64,000 nt of DNA from an archaeon (GTDB taxonomy: Archaea > Asgardarchaeota > Thorarchaeia > Thorarchaeales > Thorarchaeaceae), in assembly GCA_024276825.1 (NCBI GenBank), contig JAJRWI010000042.1:1-64000 (forward strand). The letters are read 5' to 3'. The translations under genes and the position numbers were made by a program. Numbering within the stretch: position 1 is the stretch's first letter; each line of letters starts with the position of its first letter. The notes beneath the pieces are model-generated. The model was not told the DNA's origin, did not search any database, and worked only from the letters and a program-made list of their open reading frames with translations. Shown here in pieces: positions 1 to 9,669 of this stretch.

Positions 1-900
1 AGTCACGGTCTCGGTCCCTACTGCCCATGTGCTCGTGTCGAGATCGAATATCAAGTCCGTGGGGGAGAGGTCACTCTGAGCACTATAGCTTGTTGGGGTG
101 AATGTGAAGCTTGAAACATCTGATGCTGTCAGAGTTGTGTCAGTGTCAGTGTCCGTGATCACAAGGGTCACTGTGGTTGTCATTCCATATGGAGTAGTAA
201 AGTCACCTTGCACTGTCACTGATGTGTAGTGGTTTCGTATGATCACCTGAAAATCAAAGTTGTCTGGATCATAGTAAATTGAACCTGTAAGTGAGGCAGA
301 TAGCGTGACCGATTCAGTTCCAACACTCCATGTGTTTGTTGATAAGATCACATCATAACTTGATGGGGATGGGATGTTCTGTGCAGAGTAACTAGTCGGA
401 GTGAATGTGAATGAAACCACATCTCCTATTGGCACTGATGTTCCAGTATCTGTGTCAATTAACAGAATTGTAACTGGGGTGTCCATTCCATAGGGTGTTG
501 TGAGATCAGCATTTACTGATATACTTGCATAATGTTTTCTCAAAGTGAAAGTGACATTAACACTAGCATCCTCAATATAGGCGCCGGATTTTGTAGCATT
601 GAAAATATACCAATGGTCACCAACACTAAGAGAGCTTGTTGACAATGAGATGTTATACATTCCATTTCCTTGAGCCACAATTGTCACAGGTGTGCCATTT
701 GCAAATGTAATTGTAGCATCGGTGATGGGATTACCGGTATATGTGTCTGTGAATATCAGAGTAGCAGTAAAGTCAAATCCAACAGGTGTAATGTCCACAT
801 TGCGATAACTCAAGTCTGTATCATGATAGAGGTCGATATCGAAAAAGTCGGTAGCATTATTGTAGTATTGATGATAGGATGAAACCGTAATATGCCATCT
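1..900 (-). repeat. Tandem Ig-like repeats of about 300 bp inside the surface protein
   Basis: Three related segments recur at about 300-nt spacing near 788, 488 and 188. Each begins with a pattern like HYxSxxV followed by TTPYGM in the two left-hand copies (the right-hand copy has ITPVGF), then TxLIxTDTxT and SFTFTPTSYSAQ. The two leftmost copies are also similar at DNA level. The repeat series continues to the window edge, so its full number is unknown. Confidence 0.6.
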
Positions 901-3900
901 GCCATTTGTTCCAAGATCGCTTGTATTTAGAGTCTTGCCATATCTACCATCACCATAGTCTTCAAGAGTGATCTCGGTTGGAGTTCCAGAAACGGTCCAA
1001 TTCATCTTCACCATTGCACCAGCAATGCCCTGAGAGTTGACATCATCAGTCAGACTGTATTCAATGTATATCATCTCTCCAGCGACCTTGTATGCAACTT
1101 TATCACCAATTGCATCACCAGGCGCATTTAGGGTCAGTGAACTGTCATGTTTTACAATGAAAGTCCGCTCAAAGAGTCCTGTCTTATTTGTCACTGTGGC
1201 CCCAGTGTCATTGTAATAGACACTGACCGTCCACTCACCAGCATCAAATGTTGTGTCAATTATCTTTTTGATTGAGAGTTCTGGAGAAGTTCTCTGTTGT
1301 TCAGTTCCTACTGTGATGAATGTGCTAGGTGAGTTGATATTATTATACTCAGTAGATATCCAACCAGCAGACCTTTGAGCAGTGGCAATTCTGATTTCAT
1401 CTAGCCTTCCGGTAAGGAATCCTTTTCCACCAGGTATCTGAATGTCTGCCCAGCCACCACCTAGTCCCCAATGACTACTAAATGATAGATTAGCGGCCCC
1501 AGAGGCTCCAACACTGCCAGTGTTAGTATCAATACCGCCATCAATGTATATTGTATCATTAGAAGTTGAAGCACTGTCCAGGAATATTGCGAAGTAGTGC
1601 CAACCAGCAGACCAGAAGGTCCTAGTTGTCCATTTGTAGAAGTAATTCCCTGAGTTTTCAATCTTGAATACCAGTGATCCAGCAGACACTGAGGTCTGGC
1701 CATAATCTGTGCCCACCAGTGCGATATGCATATCGTTGTTATCGTCCAAGTACTTTTCCATGATCAGTTGGGTTGTTGTTGAGGACGAGGAAAATGCCGA
1801 AGGCAGATAGAACCATCCAGAAATCCAGACATCGCCCTCAGGATTTAGATTCTCGGTTTCATTAATGTAAATGAGATCGTCAATACCATCGAAACTCTGT
1901 CCATATCCAGCAATTCCAGTGGCCCTTGAATTCTCAATCTGATTACCATCATGTTGTCCTGATGTGGAGTCATAATGTATTGTGCTGTTAGTCTCATCAA
2001 CCGCATTTTCAGCAAGATGCCAAGTAGCTGAATATCCATTTGACCATACTGCGTCTGGATATTCTTGAGAACCAACAACTGGGTTTCCATAATACATGGT
2101 TAGAATAGTATTAGAAGTACTGGAAAGATTACATTTCACCCATGCAATGAGATGCCCTGTTGACTGATCAAACAACTCAATCTCATGAGGCAGAATATTG
2201 CCATTTGAATCAACAAACAGGATGTCATCACCATCAGCCTGGACCTTGGTCTGTAGGTCAGTATCGGTGATGTCAATCATGACGGGGAAGTTCATCAGAT
2301 CATCATCAACATAAGATGAGTTGATAGTGATTGGCTTTCGATATCTGAAGGAGGGGTATAAGTGAGTAGAGGTGTCGGTTGTAGTATTGTATGTTTCATA
2401 GAACTCGTTTCCTGCAGGATCTGAAAGAATGAATCCCACTCGTGAGTTGGTAACAATTGGAGTGGTTGCCTGAACCTTCAATACATCATTAATATTCAGT
2501 GTCGCGGTGTTTCCTAGAGTCTGACCGGATATCCCAAGCTTTACATCCTCCACATAGTTCCAGCTGGAGAACTTTATCGTCCAAACACCCCATACATCAA
2601 CAGCCGAGGAATAGGCAGTAATGGTGCCACCTTGATAGTCCCAATCAATACCATATGTCTTAGACTGGTTGAGGGGATTATACACTGCATCGGGGCGCCA
2701 TTCAGTCATTGGATATTCAACCTGAAAGCCAATTGAGGATGTAGAGGCAGGCGGGGAAACCAGAATGTTTGCGGTCCATTCAACAATTGAAGCATTGACT
2801 ACATAAAATGAAGTACCATCATTCATGTTCTCGTCTAGGCTCTGGCCCGAACCAGCAATATCTAGGGTCAGAGTTGTATCCAGAGTAAGTGGGTCTACTG
2901 AAGTTGTAGAAAACACTACTCGCGCAGAGTCATCATTAGTCCATGTGTCCTGAAGAGTTTGCTCCGTGCCAACTGAAATAAATGATTTGGGATCATCTTG
3001 ATTGTTGTATTCAGTGGCAATCCATTCGAGCGGCAGAACCTTATTGAGAAGTCTAATCTCATCAATCATTCCAGCCCAATATCTACTATTTTCAAGATCT
3101 GTGTTTCCAATCGTGAATACCTCAATTGAATCGTATATGCTATCACCTGCATGCGAGATGGTCCTGTCAAGAGTGCCATTGATATACATCTTCAAAGTGC
3201 CCGTAGCCGCACTCCAAGTCCAAGTCAAGAATTGCCAGCGGTTTAGTGATAGGTTTGTAAGAGCATCATAGGAACCACCGCTTCCTGATATACCATCAGT
3301 TCTAATTCTTGCTGTAAATGTGACATTAGATACCCTAATTGTTATTATATGCTCAGTTGGTAGTGTGTTTGGACTTTTTGAGAAGACTCTTGCGTTTCCC
3401 GTGTTGGTATGGTAGACCCATGCACTTACAGTGACTTCAGTCCAGTCGTCTGTGTCAATCTGACCAATGCTCACAACATCATCAGTGCCATCGAATGAGA
3501 GACCACCATCTGAATGGGCATCAACCAAGTCATTAGAGGTCATTCCACCGTAGGCTGTACCCTCATGATTGTTCGCAGTGCTATCATGTATCATACCTGT
3601 GGGATCATCACTAAGATGCTGAACAGTGGCATATTCTGACCACACATCAGGCGAAGAGCCCGAGGGGGCGTAGGGATTCCCATAGACCATTGAGAACACG
3701 GTGTCGACAGTGCTAGATAACTGAGGAATCTTGACCCAAGCAACAAGATGAGCATGTGTAGAGTTGTAATTCTGATCAAAAGACTCAATCTCATAATCAA
3801 GAGCTTGATCACCCATCATGAAAGCAATATCATCACCATCAGGTTGAACTTTGGTCTTGAGGTCAGTGTCATAAATGTCAACAAGCACAGGAAAGTTTGT

Positions 3901-5601
3901 CAGATCTGCAGACACTTTTGTATAGTCTATTGTGATGTCTTTCTTGTAACTCATCAAATATACGGTATCACCTTGTTTGGGTATGTAGTATTCAACAAAT
4001 AACCTGGGAAGCTCATCCTGCGCATACTGTGTACCATAGGCCCCTTTGATTAGTGATAGTGCTTGATAGGAACTGGAGTACATATAGTCCAACATGACAC
4101 ATATATAATTGCCAGAGTTCCAGCTTGTGTTGGAAATAATATCTTGAAGGAGCGGTGCCAAATCAGGGCTCCTTTGACGAATTCGTACCTGAGATGTCCA
4201 CGCAGATATCTCCCAGTCAATGCTTGTTTTCGTCCAGTCATACCTATCTTCTAGATGTGGAGTTCCGGATGTCAAGTTTTGCACGGGGCCGCCAGTAGTG
4301 TTGAAGCCACTCAGATATATTCGAGTGGATGGACTGTCCAGATCTGTCAATGGTTCAACTTCAAGATAAGCAGCAGTAATTGCAGCACCCTGTGGAATGC
4401 TCAATGGAAATTGAATTCCAATCTGATATGTTACAACTGTGGACCAATCGCCACCCCAAATTCCAAATACGGGGTCGCCATCTCCAGAACTTGCAGGGTA
4501 TCCATTTAGATCAACTCCATTATTGGGATCATCGTATCCATCACGAGTATCATCATCAGGCTCGTATACGTAGAGATTCATTTTCGTAGCTCCTGAGATG
4601 ATAGTACCATTAGCTTTGAGGTCTACCTGTTCTGGGAAGGGGCGAACTTCCATCTCAAGCTCAACATCATCAATGAATGCATAAGCTGAGAGTGCAGTTG
4701 TTTGGGAGCCAGACAAATCAGTTGCCAGACCCACTTCAAGCAAGATTGAGTCAGGCAGATTGATTGCAGAGATTTGGGTTGAGGGAACCGGGATAGATGC
4801 TTGGAGCCAAGTATCAGTTATGTCGCCTGACTCAAACACATATAGCTTGGATTCCCATCCATTGAACCGCACAAAGAGATGAACTTGGTTGCTAAGGTTC
4901 GAGAGAGAATCCACATAATATCTAAAGCGGATTGTGGCAGAGTATAATTCACGATATGGTGCCAATACATGTTGACTGAGATATATCTCATCATTTGCCG
5001 AGAGGGTTGCGCCTGATCCCCAGGAAGCTTCAAATTGCCATCCCATTGTTCCACCATAGCCCGAGCCACTATAAGTGTTTAATCTGTATATTCCGTGATG
5101 AGGGTGCTGTGATGATGAGATGCTATATTTATAGAGGGTCCAAGAATCAGGAACACCAACATCTTCTGATTGGTATGGGGATATCAACCATTTCTCATTA
5201 TGGTACTGATCCAAATTCCCATTTCTTGTGTTATCAACAGTCATTCGTAGATTGTCTAGTTGCGCCTGGAGGTTCGAACCAGTCCAACCTGTGTCAAGAG
5301 TTACTGAACTCACAGCTAATGATCCAGAATCGATTGTAAATGTAGGGTCATATTTGTTAGTCGCGGTTCCAGTTAATGTTACGGGCAATGGGTCACCTGT
5401 TCCCGTGAGAGAGCCAGACTGCGAAATTATTTTTGGTTGCTCATTCAAGGACTTGGCTGAGGAGTCTGCAGGACTCGCAGAATCTATAGGGCCTTGGATC
5501 GGCATTACAAATAAAATCATAATAACTAAGCTAATGAGATTATACCGTTTCAAACTGATACCTCTCCGCATTTTTCTGGATTTGAAATCCTCTCCACTCA
5601 T
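1..5601 (-). CDS. Giant secreted surface protein with DUF2341 and LamG-like repeats (partial, C-terminus outside window)
   Basis: An open minus-strand frame runs without a stop from ATG at 5601 to the left edge: 1867 residues visible, C-terminus missing. A second in-frame ATG at 5571 precedes a signal peptide (RRGISLKR, then the hydrophobic stretch LISLVIMILFVM). Architecture, by residue: beta-rich N-terminal part to about 540; DUF2341-like domain about 545-650 (motif YKKDITIDY, NFPVLVDI, MVYGNP); LamG/concanavalin-like domain about 670-870; a second DUF2341-like domain about 1084-1184 (YRKPITINS, NFPVMIDI, MYYGNP); a second LamG about 1225-1425; then Ig-like repeats of about 100 residues to the edge. 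Such proteins are typically extracellular, in surface-layer or adhesion roles; that role is inference. Anchor and ligand cannot be seen. Confidence 0.85.
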   Translation of the reverse strand, partial: MSGEDFKSRKMRRGISLKRYNLISLVIMILFVMPIQGPIDSASPADSSAKSLNEQPKIISQSGSLTGTGDPLPVTLTGTATNKYDPTFTIDSGSLAVSSVTLDTGWTGSNLQAQLDNLRMTVDNTRNGNLDQYHNEKWLISPYQSEDVGVPDSWTLYKYSISSSQHPHHGIYRLNTYSGSGYGGTMGWQFEASWGSGATLSANDEIYLSQHVLAPYRELYSATIRFRYYVDSLSNLSNQVHLFVRFNGWESKLYVFESGDITDTWLQASIPVPSTQISAINLPDSILLEVGLATDLSGSQTTALSAYAFIDDVELEMEVRPFPEQVDLKANGTIISGATKMNLYVYEPDDDTRDGYDDPNNGVDLNGYPASSGDGDPVFGIWGGDWSTVVTYQIGIQFPLSIPQGAAITAAYLEVEPLTDLDSPSTRIYLSGFNTTGGPVQNLTSGTPHLEDRYDWTKTSIDWEISAWTSQVRIRQRSPDLAPLLQDIISNTSWNSGNYICVMLDYMYSSSYQALSLIKGAYGTQYAQDELPRLFVEYYIPKQGDTVYLMSYKKDITIDYTKVSADLTNFPVLVDIYDTDLKTKVQPDGDDIAFMMGDQALDYEIESFDQNYNSTHAHLVAWVKIPQLSSTVDTVFSMVYGNPYAPSGSSPDVWSEYATVQHLSDDPTGMIHDSTANNHEGTAYGGMTSNDLVDAHSDGGLSFDGTDDVVSIGQIDTDDWTEVTVSAWVYHTNTGNARVFSKSPNTLPTEHIITIRVSNVTFTARIRTDGISGSGGSYDALTNLSLNRWQFLTWTWSAATGTLKMYINGTLDRTISHAGDSIYDSIEVFTIGNTDLENSRYWAGMIDEIRLLNKVLPLEWIATEYNNQDDPKSFISVGTEQTLQDTWTNDDSARVVFSTTSVDPLTLDTTLTLDIAGSGQSLDENMNDGTSFYVVNASIVEWTANILVSPPASTSSIGFQVEYPMTEWRPDAVYNPLNQSKTYGIDWDYQGGTITAYSSAVDVWGVWTIKFSSWNYVEDVKLGISGQTLGNTATLNINDVLKVQATTPIVTNSRVGFILSDPAGNEFYETYNTTTDTSTHLYPSFRYRKPITINSSYVDDDLMNFPVMIDITDTDLQTKVQADGDDILFVDSNGNILPHEIELFDQSTGHLIAWVKCNLSSTSNTILTMYYGNPVVGSQEYPDAVWSNGYSATWHLAENAVDETNSTIHYDSTSGQHDGNQIENSRATGIAGYGQSFDGIDDLIYINETENLNPEGDVWISGWFYLPSAFSSSSTTTQLIMEKYLDDNNDMHIALVGTDYGQTSVSAGSLVFKIENSGNYFYKWTTRTFWSAGWHYFAIFLDSASTSNDTIYIDGGIDTNTGSVGASGAANLSFSSHWGLGGGWADIQIPGGKGFLTGRLDEIRIATAQRSAGWISTEYNNINSPSTFITVGTEQQRTSPELSIKKIIDTTFDAGEWTVSVYYNDTGATVTNKTGLFERTFIVKHDSSLTLNAPGDAIGDKVAYKVAGEMIYIEYSLTDDVNSQGIAGAMVKMNWTVSGTPTEITLEDYGDGRYGKTLNTSDLGTNGRWHITVSSYHQYYNNATDFFDIDLYHDTDLSYRNVDITPVGFDFTATLIFTDTYTGNPITDATITFANGTPVTIVAQGNGMYNISLSTSSLSVGDHWYIFNATKSGAYIEDASVNVTFTLRKHYASISVNADLTTPYGMDTPVTILLIDTDTGTSVPIGDVVSFTFTPTSYSAQNIPSPSSYDVILSTNTWSVGTESVTLSASLTGSIYYDPDNFDFQVIIRNHYTSVTVQGDFTTPYGMTTTVTLVITDTDTDTTLTASDVSSFTFTPTSYSAQSDLSPTDLIFDLDTSTWAVGTETVT

Positions 5602-5715
5602 TAAGACGGACTTCTGTCTATTAATTATATACGGTCGTATGTCATTGCTGATAAAAAATAGATAAATGGTTGATTGCGATGTATCCCATTCAAGTTTTTG
5701 AAAGAAGTCTCCGAA

Positions 5716-6492
5716 TTATTGAAATGACTTTTTAACAAGTCCCCTCAGATAATCCAGATATCCATAGACCTTGTAGTTGAGCCGGTCCATTACATCAAGT
5801 AGAAGGTTATATATCGCATTATTGGAATAGTCCAATGGATGAATGCCCATTTGAACCGGACCATTGAACTCGACCTCCATTAGGAATTTAGGAGGAATAT
5901 TGTCGCGAGTCCCCTGACTTATGAATGACTCCGAAACAATATATTGGTTATCATCAATAAATGAATATATTGAGTTCGAGTTCACACAATACTTCAATTT
6001 GAGTTTCTTTGCGGCCTGCAAAATGCCTGAAGGAGCAACCCATGATGGAGGAACAAAGCCTTCCACATTTATCCCTATCCCTCTTTTGAGAAGAACAATT
6101 CCAGTTTTCAAGCGATGTATCATGCGGTCGTGAGGTAGCCCGTGAAACTCCTTGATTGAACCAGACTTAGAAAAATGGGTTAATCCGTGCAATGCAATCT
6201 CGAGCCCCAAGGAGGTGATATAGCCACTGAATAGTTCGTTTCGCTCAAAAGTATTGGCCCCTTTCATTTCAAACATTGGCGTTGCCAAGAGTGTGAAGCT
6301 CGACACCCCGCATTCCATCAGACGGTCATAGGAATGCAAGATAGCATCCTCATATCTGGGAGACACATCATGTAGTGCAAGCAAGATCACATTGTCATTA
6401 ACGAACATGGGGCTCCCAAACATCGCATCACCTGAGAAGGATATAATAAATGAGAGAACTCCCCGACCACCTATCATCAATAGAATTGTCAC
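5716..6492 (-). CDS. DUF2334-type polysaccharide deacetylase-like protein
   Basis: Resembles the DUF2334 branch of the NodB/polysaccharide deacetylase superfamily. Visible motifs are LLALHDVSP near the N-terminus (the Asp of the metal site) and EIALHGLTHF (the second metal-site region), followed by FVPPSW and a late MGIHPLDY motif, as in family members. The usual role is hydrolysis of N-acetyl groups on surface sugars, but the substrate is unknown here. The track start at 6492 is GTG, just downstream of the histone stop; an internal ATG at 6423 has a GGTGA site close upstream and is an alternative. The extra N-terminal stretch is hydrophobic and could be a membrane or signal segment. It lies 3 nt downstream of the histone gene on the same strand. 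Confidence 0.65.
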   Translation of the reverse strand: MTILLMIGGRGVLSFIISFSGDAMFGSPMFVNDNVILLALHDVSPRYEDAILHSYDRLMECGVSSFTLLATPMFEMKGANTFERNELFSGYITSLGLEIALHGLTHFSKSGSIKEFHGLPHDRMIHRLKTGIVLLKRGIGINVEGFVPPSWVAPSGILQAAKKLKLKYCVNSNSIYSFIDDNQYIVSESFISQGTRDNIPPKFLMEVEFNGPVQMGIHPLDYSNNAIYNLLLDVMDRLNYKVYGYLDYLRGLVKKSFQ

Positions 6493-6495
6493 TAT

Positions 6496-6732
6496 TCATA
6501 AGGACTTGTTCCACTGCTTGTATGCCAACTCAATGTCTTTGTCTGTTATGGTCTTACGACCTGCATGTTCAGTGATTTCAAAGGCGCGCTTGGCAAGATA
6601 CTCACCCAGCTCTTCCAAGATTTGAGCAAGCTTTTCAGCACCTTTGTCACTGACACGTCCAGCACCAGCTTTGCGGATGAGTCGATCTATTGGTGCAACC
6701 GGTATTATTCTGTCTTTTCTTGATCGCGGCAA
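6496..6732 (-). CDS. Archaeal histone (HMf family)
   Basis: A 78-residue single histone fold. It begins with PRSRKDRIIPVAPIDRLIRK (alpha 1), has an AGAGRVS loop, a long alpha 2 (KGAEKLAQILEELGEYLAKR), then HAGRKTITDKDIELA (loop 2 and alpha 3). The RKT and DKDI positions match DNA-binding and dimer residues of the family. It would form dimers and polymers that wrap DNA. The start is TTG at 6732, strongly supported by a GGAGGT ribosome site on the minus strand (complement of 6739-6744). There is no long tail, only a short basic N-terminus. A second, shorter histone-like gene lies at 56127. Confidence 0.95.
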   Translation of the reverse strand: MPRSRKDRIIPVAPIDRLIRKAGAGRVSDKGAEKLAQILEELGEYLAKRAFEITEHAGRKTITDKDIELAYKQWNKSL

Positions 6733-6905
6733 GTTATTACCTCCAAAGGACGCAAGTCCTAGTCCTTCGCATGAAATATTCAGCCTTTGGTCTATTAAAA
6801 GATTCAGTATTGCTATGGGGTTTACTGGATTTTGTAAATTAATTATGCAAATATCATCATTTTGTCAGATGATTAATATAGCAACCATAGAAAACTTTTC
6901 ATGAT

Positions 6906-7133
6906 TTGAATACTAGGAAGTCTGAGGTACTGAGAAGGAAATGTGTTATACTGAGCCATGGTCGAGATGATGCTGAGCCCAATACAAGCAACAATCTGGC
7001 ACCTATAAAGAAGATACTGATCCCTAATGGGCTAGTATTTATTGTATTTCTTGGTCCGATATTGATACTTGCAGCTTTTAACCCATTCTTTGAGCATGTA
7101 TTTGGTCCACCAAGTCCGACCAATGCATACTAG
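6906..7133 (+). CDS. Possible small membrane protein
   Basis: A 75-codon frame, MNTRKSEV at its start, with one convincing hydrophobic segment in the C-terminal half (ILIPNGLVFIVFLGPILIL) followed by a short tail ending PPSPTNAY. No family is recognised. The hydrophobic segment looks like a genuine transmembrane helix, but a frame of this size can arise by chance, and the opposite strand also holds a frame of similar length. No clear ribosome site precedes the ATG. Confidence 0.3.
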   Translation: MNTRKSEVLRRKCVILSHGRDDAEPNTSNNLAPIKKILIPNGLVFIVFLGPILILAAFNPFFEHVFGPPSPTNAY

Positions 7134-7308
7134 ATTGCAATCATGCTTTTATTTGTCATATGTGAGCTGTGGTGGATTCCCAGGCACGTTTTACCCTATT
7201 TATGGAACACTGTTGAGAATCACCTTGATAATCCATTGTAGTTTGCCTTTCCAAATGCCAAGATATTATGTTCTAAGAGAGAGCATTGAGTGGAACATAT
7301 GAGCAACA

Positions 7309-7640
7309 ATGACAAATGACAAGATAGTTGTGATAATATCTTCAGGTATAGGGAAAAAGTCCTAACGGCAATTATGTATGCCAAGAGTACCATTCATTAC
7401 GGTTGGATGAGTGATGTGAAAGTGATCTTTTTTGGACCATCCCAGCGTTTGTTAGCATTAGATGAGCAAGTATCAATGGAAGCGAAATCACTGCTTGAAA
7501 AGACTGAGCCAATAGTCTGCAAATTCATTGCTGATTAGGAAGGCATAGCAGAAACAATTGAGTCGCTGGGACTTAAAGTAGAATATGTGGGAGAAATAAT
7601 AGCGAATCATTTGAAAGCTGGCTATGTTCCGATGGTGTAG
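7309..7640 (+). pseudogene. Broken DsrE-family gene (frameshift plus internal stop)
   Basis: Two frames joined by eye give a DsrE/DsrF-like protein: MTNDKIVVIISSGIG, then after a one-base slip near 7351-7356 KVLTAIMYAK, MSDVKVIFFGPSQ, an in-frame TAG at 7536-7538, then EGIAETIESLGLKVEYVGE and a C-terminus AGYVPMV. Adding one base in the GGGAAAAA run restores GEKVLTA. The final TAG is directly followed by TAA, so it may itself be a mutated Trp codon. DsrE proteins handle sulfur or act as small adapter domains; next to the sulfur-transfer gene thiI this would fit, but adjacency is all I can show. The slip lies in a homopolymer, so assembly error could explain part of it. The 170 bases before it (7134-7308) hold nothing I recognise. 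Confidence 0.7.
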
Positions 7641-7668
7641 TAAATCAAAAGGCATCTCAATTGGTCAT

Positions 7669-8868
7669 TCATGACAACGATTTCCCCGACCTGAGGATAA
7701 TCACCTCAGCATTCTCAACCTGTTCATTAAGAATTGACAGATCAATGTTCTTCTCTGCATTCTCGACAGTTTCAAGATCAGCGTGAATTGATGGATAATC
7801 AGGAACTAGACCACAACAACCACTGAGCCCCTCCTCTGCAAACTTGTAAGTCCCAATCTTTGCAGCAAAGTGCTCAATCTCCACTTTGTCGTCGCCAGCA
7901 CAAGGGCGGAGAATCGGGTAATCGCAGACCGCGGCATCAGTCACTCTGAGATTGCGACTTGTCTGAGAGGCCTGTTCGCCAATGATCTCGCCAGTCACAA
8001 TGGCATCAGCATTCTCCTTAATTGCAACCAATCTTGCCATTCGCAGCATGTTGCGTCTGCAGAAAATGCATATCAACTTGGCTGGACAACTTTCCTGCAC
8101 ACACATCATACCTTCGCCATGTGGAATGATGTACAGTTTGACCTCATAACCATAGACATATCCTGCAAGATGGCGAACCTGACGTATTGCAAGGTCCTTG
8201 CATTGGCTGCTGCTATAGGGGAACATATCAAAGTGAACAAAGACTGGAATGCATCCGCGTTTCATTACCTTATAGGCCGCAATTGGTGAGTCCAGTCCTG
8301 TCGACACAGTGCAGACGACTTTTCCTTGAGACCCCGTTGGCATCCCTCCGGCGCCTTTCACAGTATCAGTGAAGATGTATGCCAGATTGTTTCTGACTTC
8401 CACATAGATCAATTGTTCAGGATTGCTAAGATTGACTCTTAAGTTTAGATCTGCAAGTTCCTTAAGGATACGGGCCCCCAAGATTTCACGGACTTCTTGA
8501 CTTGTAAAATCATGGGTGCCAACCCTACGAGCGCCAACTGCAAAAGTGAGCCCTTCCTTGAAGTTGGCACGTGCCAGAGCAAGACCCTGTTCAACAATGA
8601 TGTCAAGATTTGCATCAGTGACCACAACAGGAGATGTGGATACAACCCCGAAGACCTGAGATGTGACTTCAGCGGCCCTCTCAGCCTGGTCCGAGTCCAC
8701 AAAAATACGTCCATATTCAACTCTAACTTTCTTGAAAGTGACCGAGTGCTCTCTGAGAGCGCCCCTTATGCTTCTGGTCAATAGACTTGTCATTCGTCTG
8801 CGGGTTCTGTCAGACTTGATTGCAATCTCGCCATACCGTACCAAGACTGAAGAATATTGCACTGCCAT
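7669..8868 (-). CDS. thiI: ThiI-like tRNA 4-thiouridine / sulfur-transfer synthase
   Basis: THUMP domain in the first 170 residues (VLVRYGEIAIKS at the N-terminus is the ThiI signature), then a PP-loop ATPase domain with VSTGLDSPIAAY, a variant of SGGxDS. Two later Cys clusters, CIFCRRNM and GLSGCCGLVPDYPS, match the region that carries sulfur in ThiI. The protein would adenylate U8 of tRNA and insert sulfur, and may also serve thiazole synthesis. There is no rhodanese domain, as is usual in archaea. I prefer ATG at 8868 (MAVQYSS); a GTG at 8898 would add ten residues. No strong ribosome site is visible for either. Confidence 0.9.
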   Translation of the reverse strand: MAVQYSSVLVRYGEIAIKSDRTRRRMTSLLTRSIRGALREHSVTFKKVRVEYGRIFVDSDQAERAAEVTSQVFGVVSTSPVVVTDANLDIIVEQGLALARANFKEGLTFAVGARRVGTHDFTSQEVREILGARILKELADLNLRVNLSNPEQLIYVEVRNNLAYIFTDTVKGAGGMPTGSQGKVVCTVSTGLDSPIAAYKVMKRGCIPVFVHFDMFPYSSSQCKDLAIRQVRHLAGYVYGYEVKLYIIPHGEGMMCVQESCPAKLICIFCRRNMLRMARLVAIKENADAIVTGEIIGEQASQTSRNLRVTDAAVCDYPILRPCAGDDKVEIEHFAAKIGTYKFAEEGLSGCCGLVPDYPSIHADLETVENAEKNIDLSILNEQVENAEVIILRSGKSLS

Positions 8869-8924
8869 TTGATTTCGTTGAATTCGAAACCTATTCACTG
8901 TTAATTGTTTCGAAGTGTGATTAT

Positions 8925-9488
8925 TTAGTCGCTACTATCTTTCTTTTCATTTTCAGAGAGTAATCCTACGGTCCACTCACGAATCTTATCCCAATCACGA
9001 TAATCAATCCTTTCAGGAACTTCTTCACCAGAAGGCATTTGACTTTTAACTATACGTTTTACCAAGGCTCTGACAATACGGTTGTATTTCTTAAAGTCAA
9101 AGACTCCACCAAATAGGCCAGTAGAAACGCATTTGAGTTCAGGATATTTTGCAGCAATTTTGTCAAGAAACTCTCTCTGTGCAAATTCGCACTTGGACTC
9201 TGAAGCCGCAAAGCCACAAACTACAAAGATTGCAGTTTTTATTTCTGCGAGTGAGTCAAGATTCTTCTCAATGAATTGAATTGGTTCTTTGGTCCACTGA
9301 CCAGCCTGAATGCCGCTACCAATTATGACCAGATCATAGTCAGAGAGGGGACCGTCTAGATGCTCCTTAGTCAGATTCACGGCTTTTGTGATGACTTCAT
9401 AATCATTCAATATTGAGGCCATAAAATCAGCCACTTCTGCTGTCGAACCATACCTTGTTCCAAAACAAATCAAAGCATTGCGTATCAA
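8925..9488 (-). CDS. Flavodoxin-domain protein (HemG/flavodoxin_5-like)
   Basis: 187 residues of flavodoxin fold. The N-terminus, ALICFGTRYGSTAEVADF, is the FMN phosphate-binding loop; DLVIIGSGIQAGQWTKE and FVVCGFAA are the later FMN-contacting strands. Members include the menaquinone-linked protoporphyrinogen oxidase HemG and many archaeal flavodoxins of unknown partner; I cannot decide which. The start is TTG at 9488, with GGAGG on the minus strand (complement of 9499-9503) about ten bases upstream. Its C-terminus is acidic (SENEKKDSSD). Confidence 0.8.
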   Translation of the reverse strand: MIRNALICFGTRYGSTAEVADFMASILNDYEVITKAVNLTKEHLDGPLSDYDLVIIGSGIQAGQWTKEPIQFIEKNLDSLAEIKTAIFVVCGFAASESKCEFAQREFLDKIAAKYPELKCVSTGLFGGVFDFKKYNRIVRALVKRIVKSQMPSGEEVPERIDYRDWDKIREWTVGLLSENEKKDSSD

Positions 9489-9616
9489 TACAGGTTGTCC
9501 TCCGAGATATCATCATTCAACAAGTGGTTAGATGGGGATGCAGTGCGACCTAATTTAGGCAATACACTATTAATAGTTTTGAATCAGATATATAAATAAA
9601 GCTATATTTCAAAAGT

Positions 9617-9628
9617 TTTAATATAAAG
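9617..9628 (+). promoter_or_regulatory. TATA box for the hyuA-hyuB operon
   Basis: tttaatataaag lies 42-53 bases before the hyuA ATG, in an AT-rich stretch. An archaeal TATA box there would start transcription near 9650 and leave a short leader. A second AT-rich candidate is at 9586-9597 (atatataaataa). Confidence 0.45.
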
Positions 9629-9669
9629 GCAAGCCTTCTTATCCTATTGGGTCATTAGAAAAACCGAGA

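Noticed and set aside
6899..7123. Minus-strand frame opposite the small membrane protein
   Set aside because: No ribosome site, poor composition; the plus-strand frame has a clearer hydrophobic helix.
7536..7538. TAG as pyrrolysine codon in the DsrE-like gene
   Set aside because: The gene also carries a frameshift; simple decay or assembly error is more likely.
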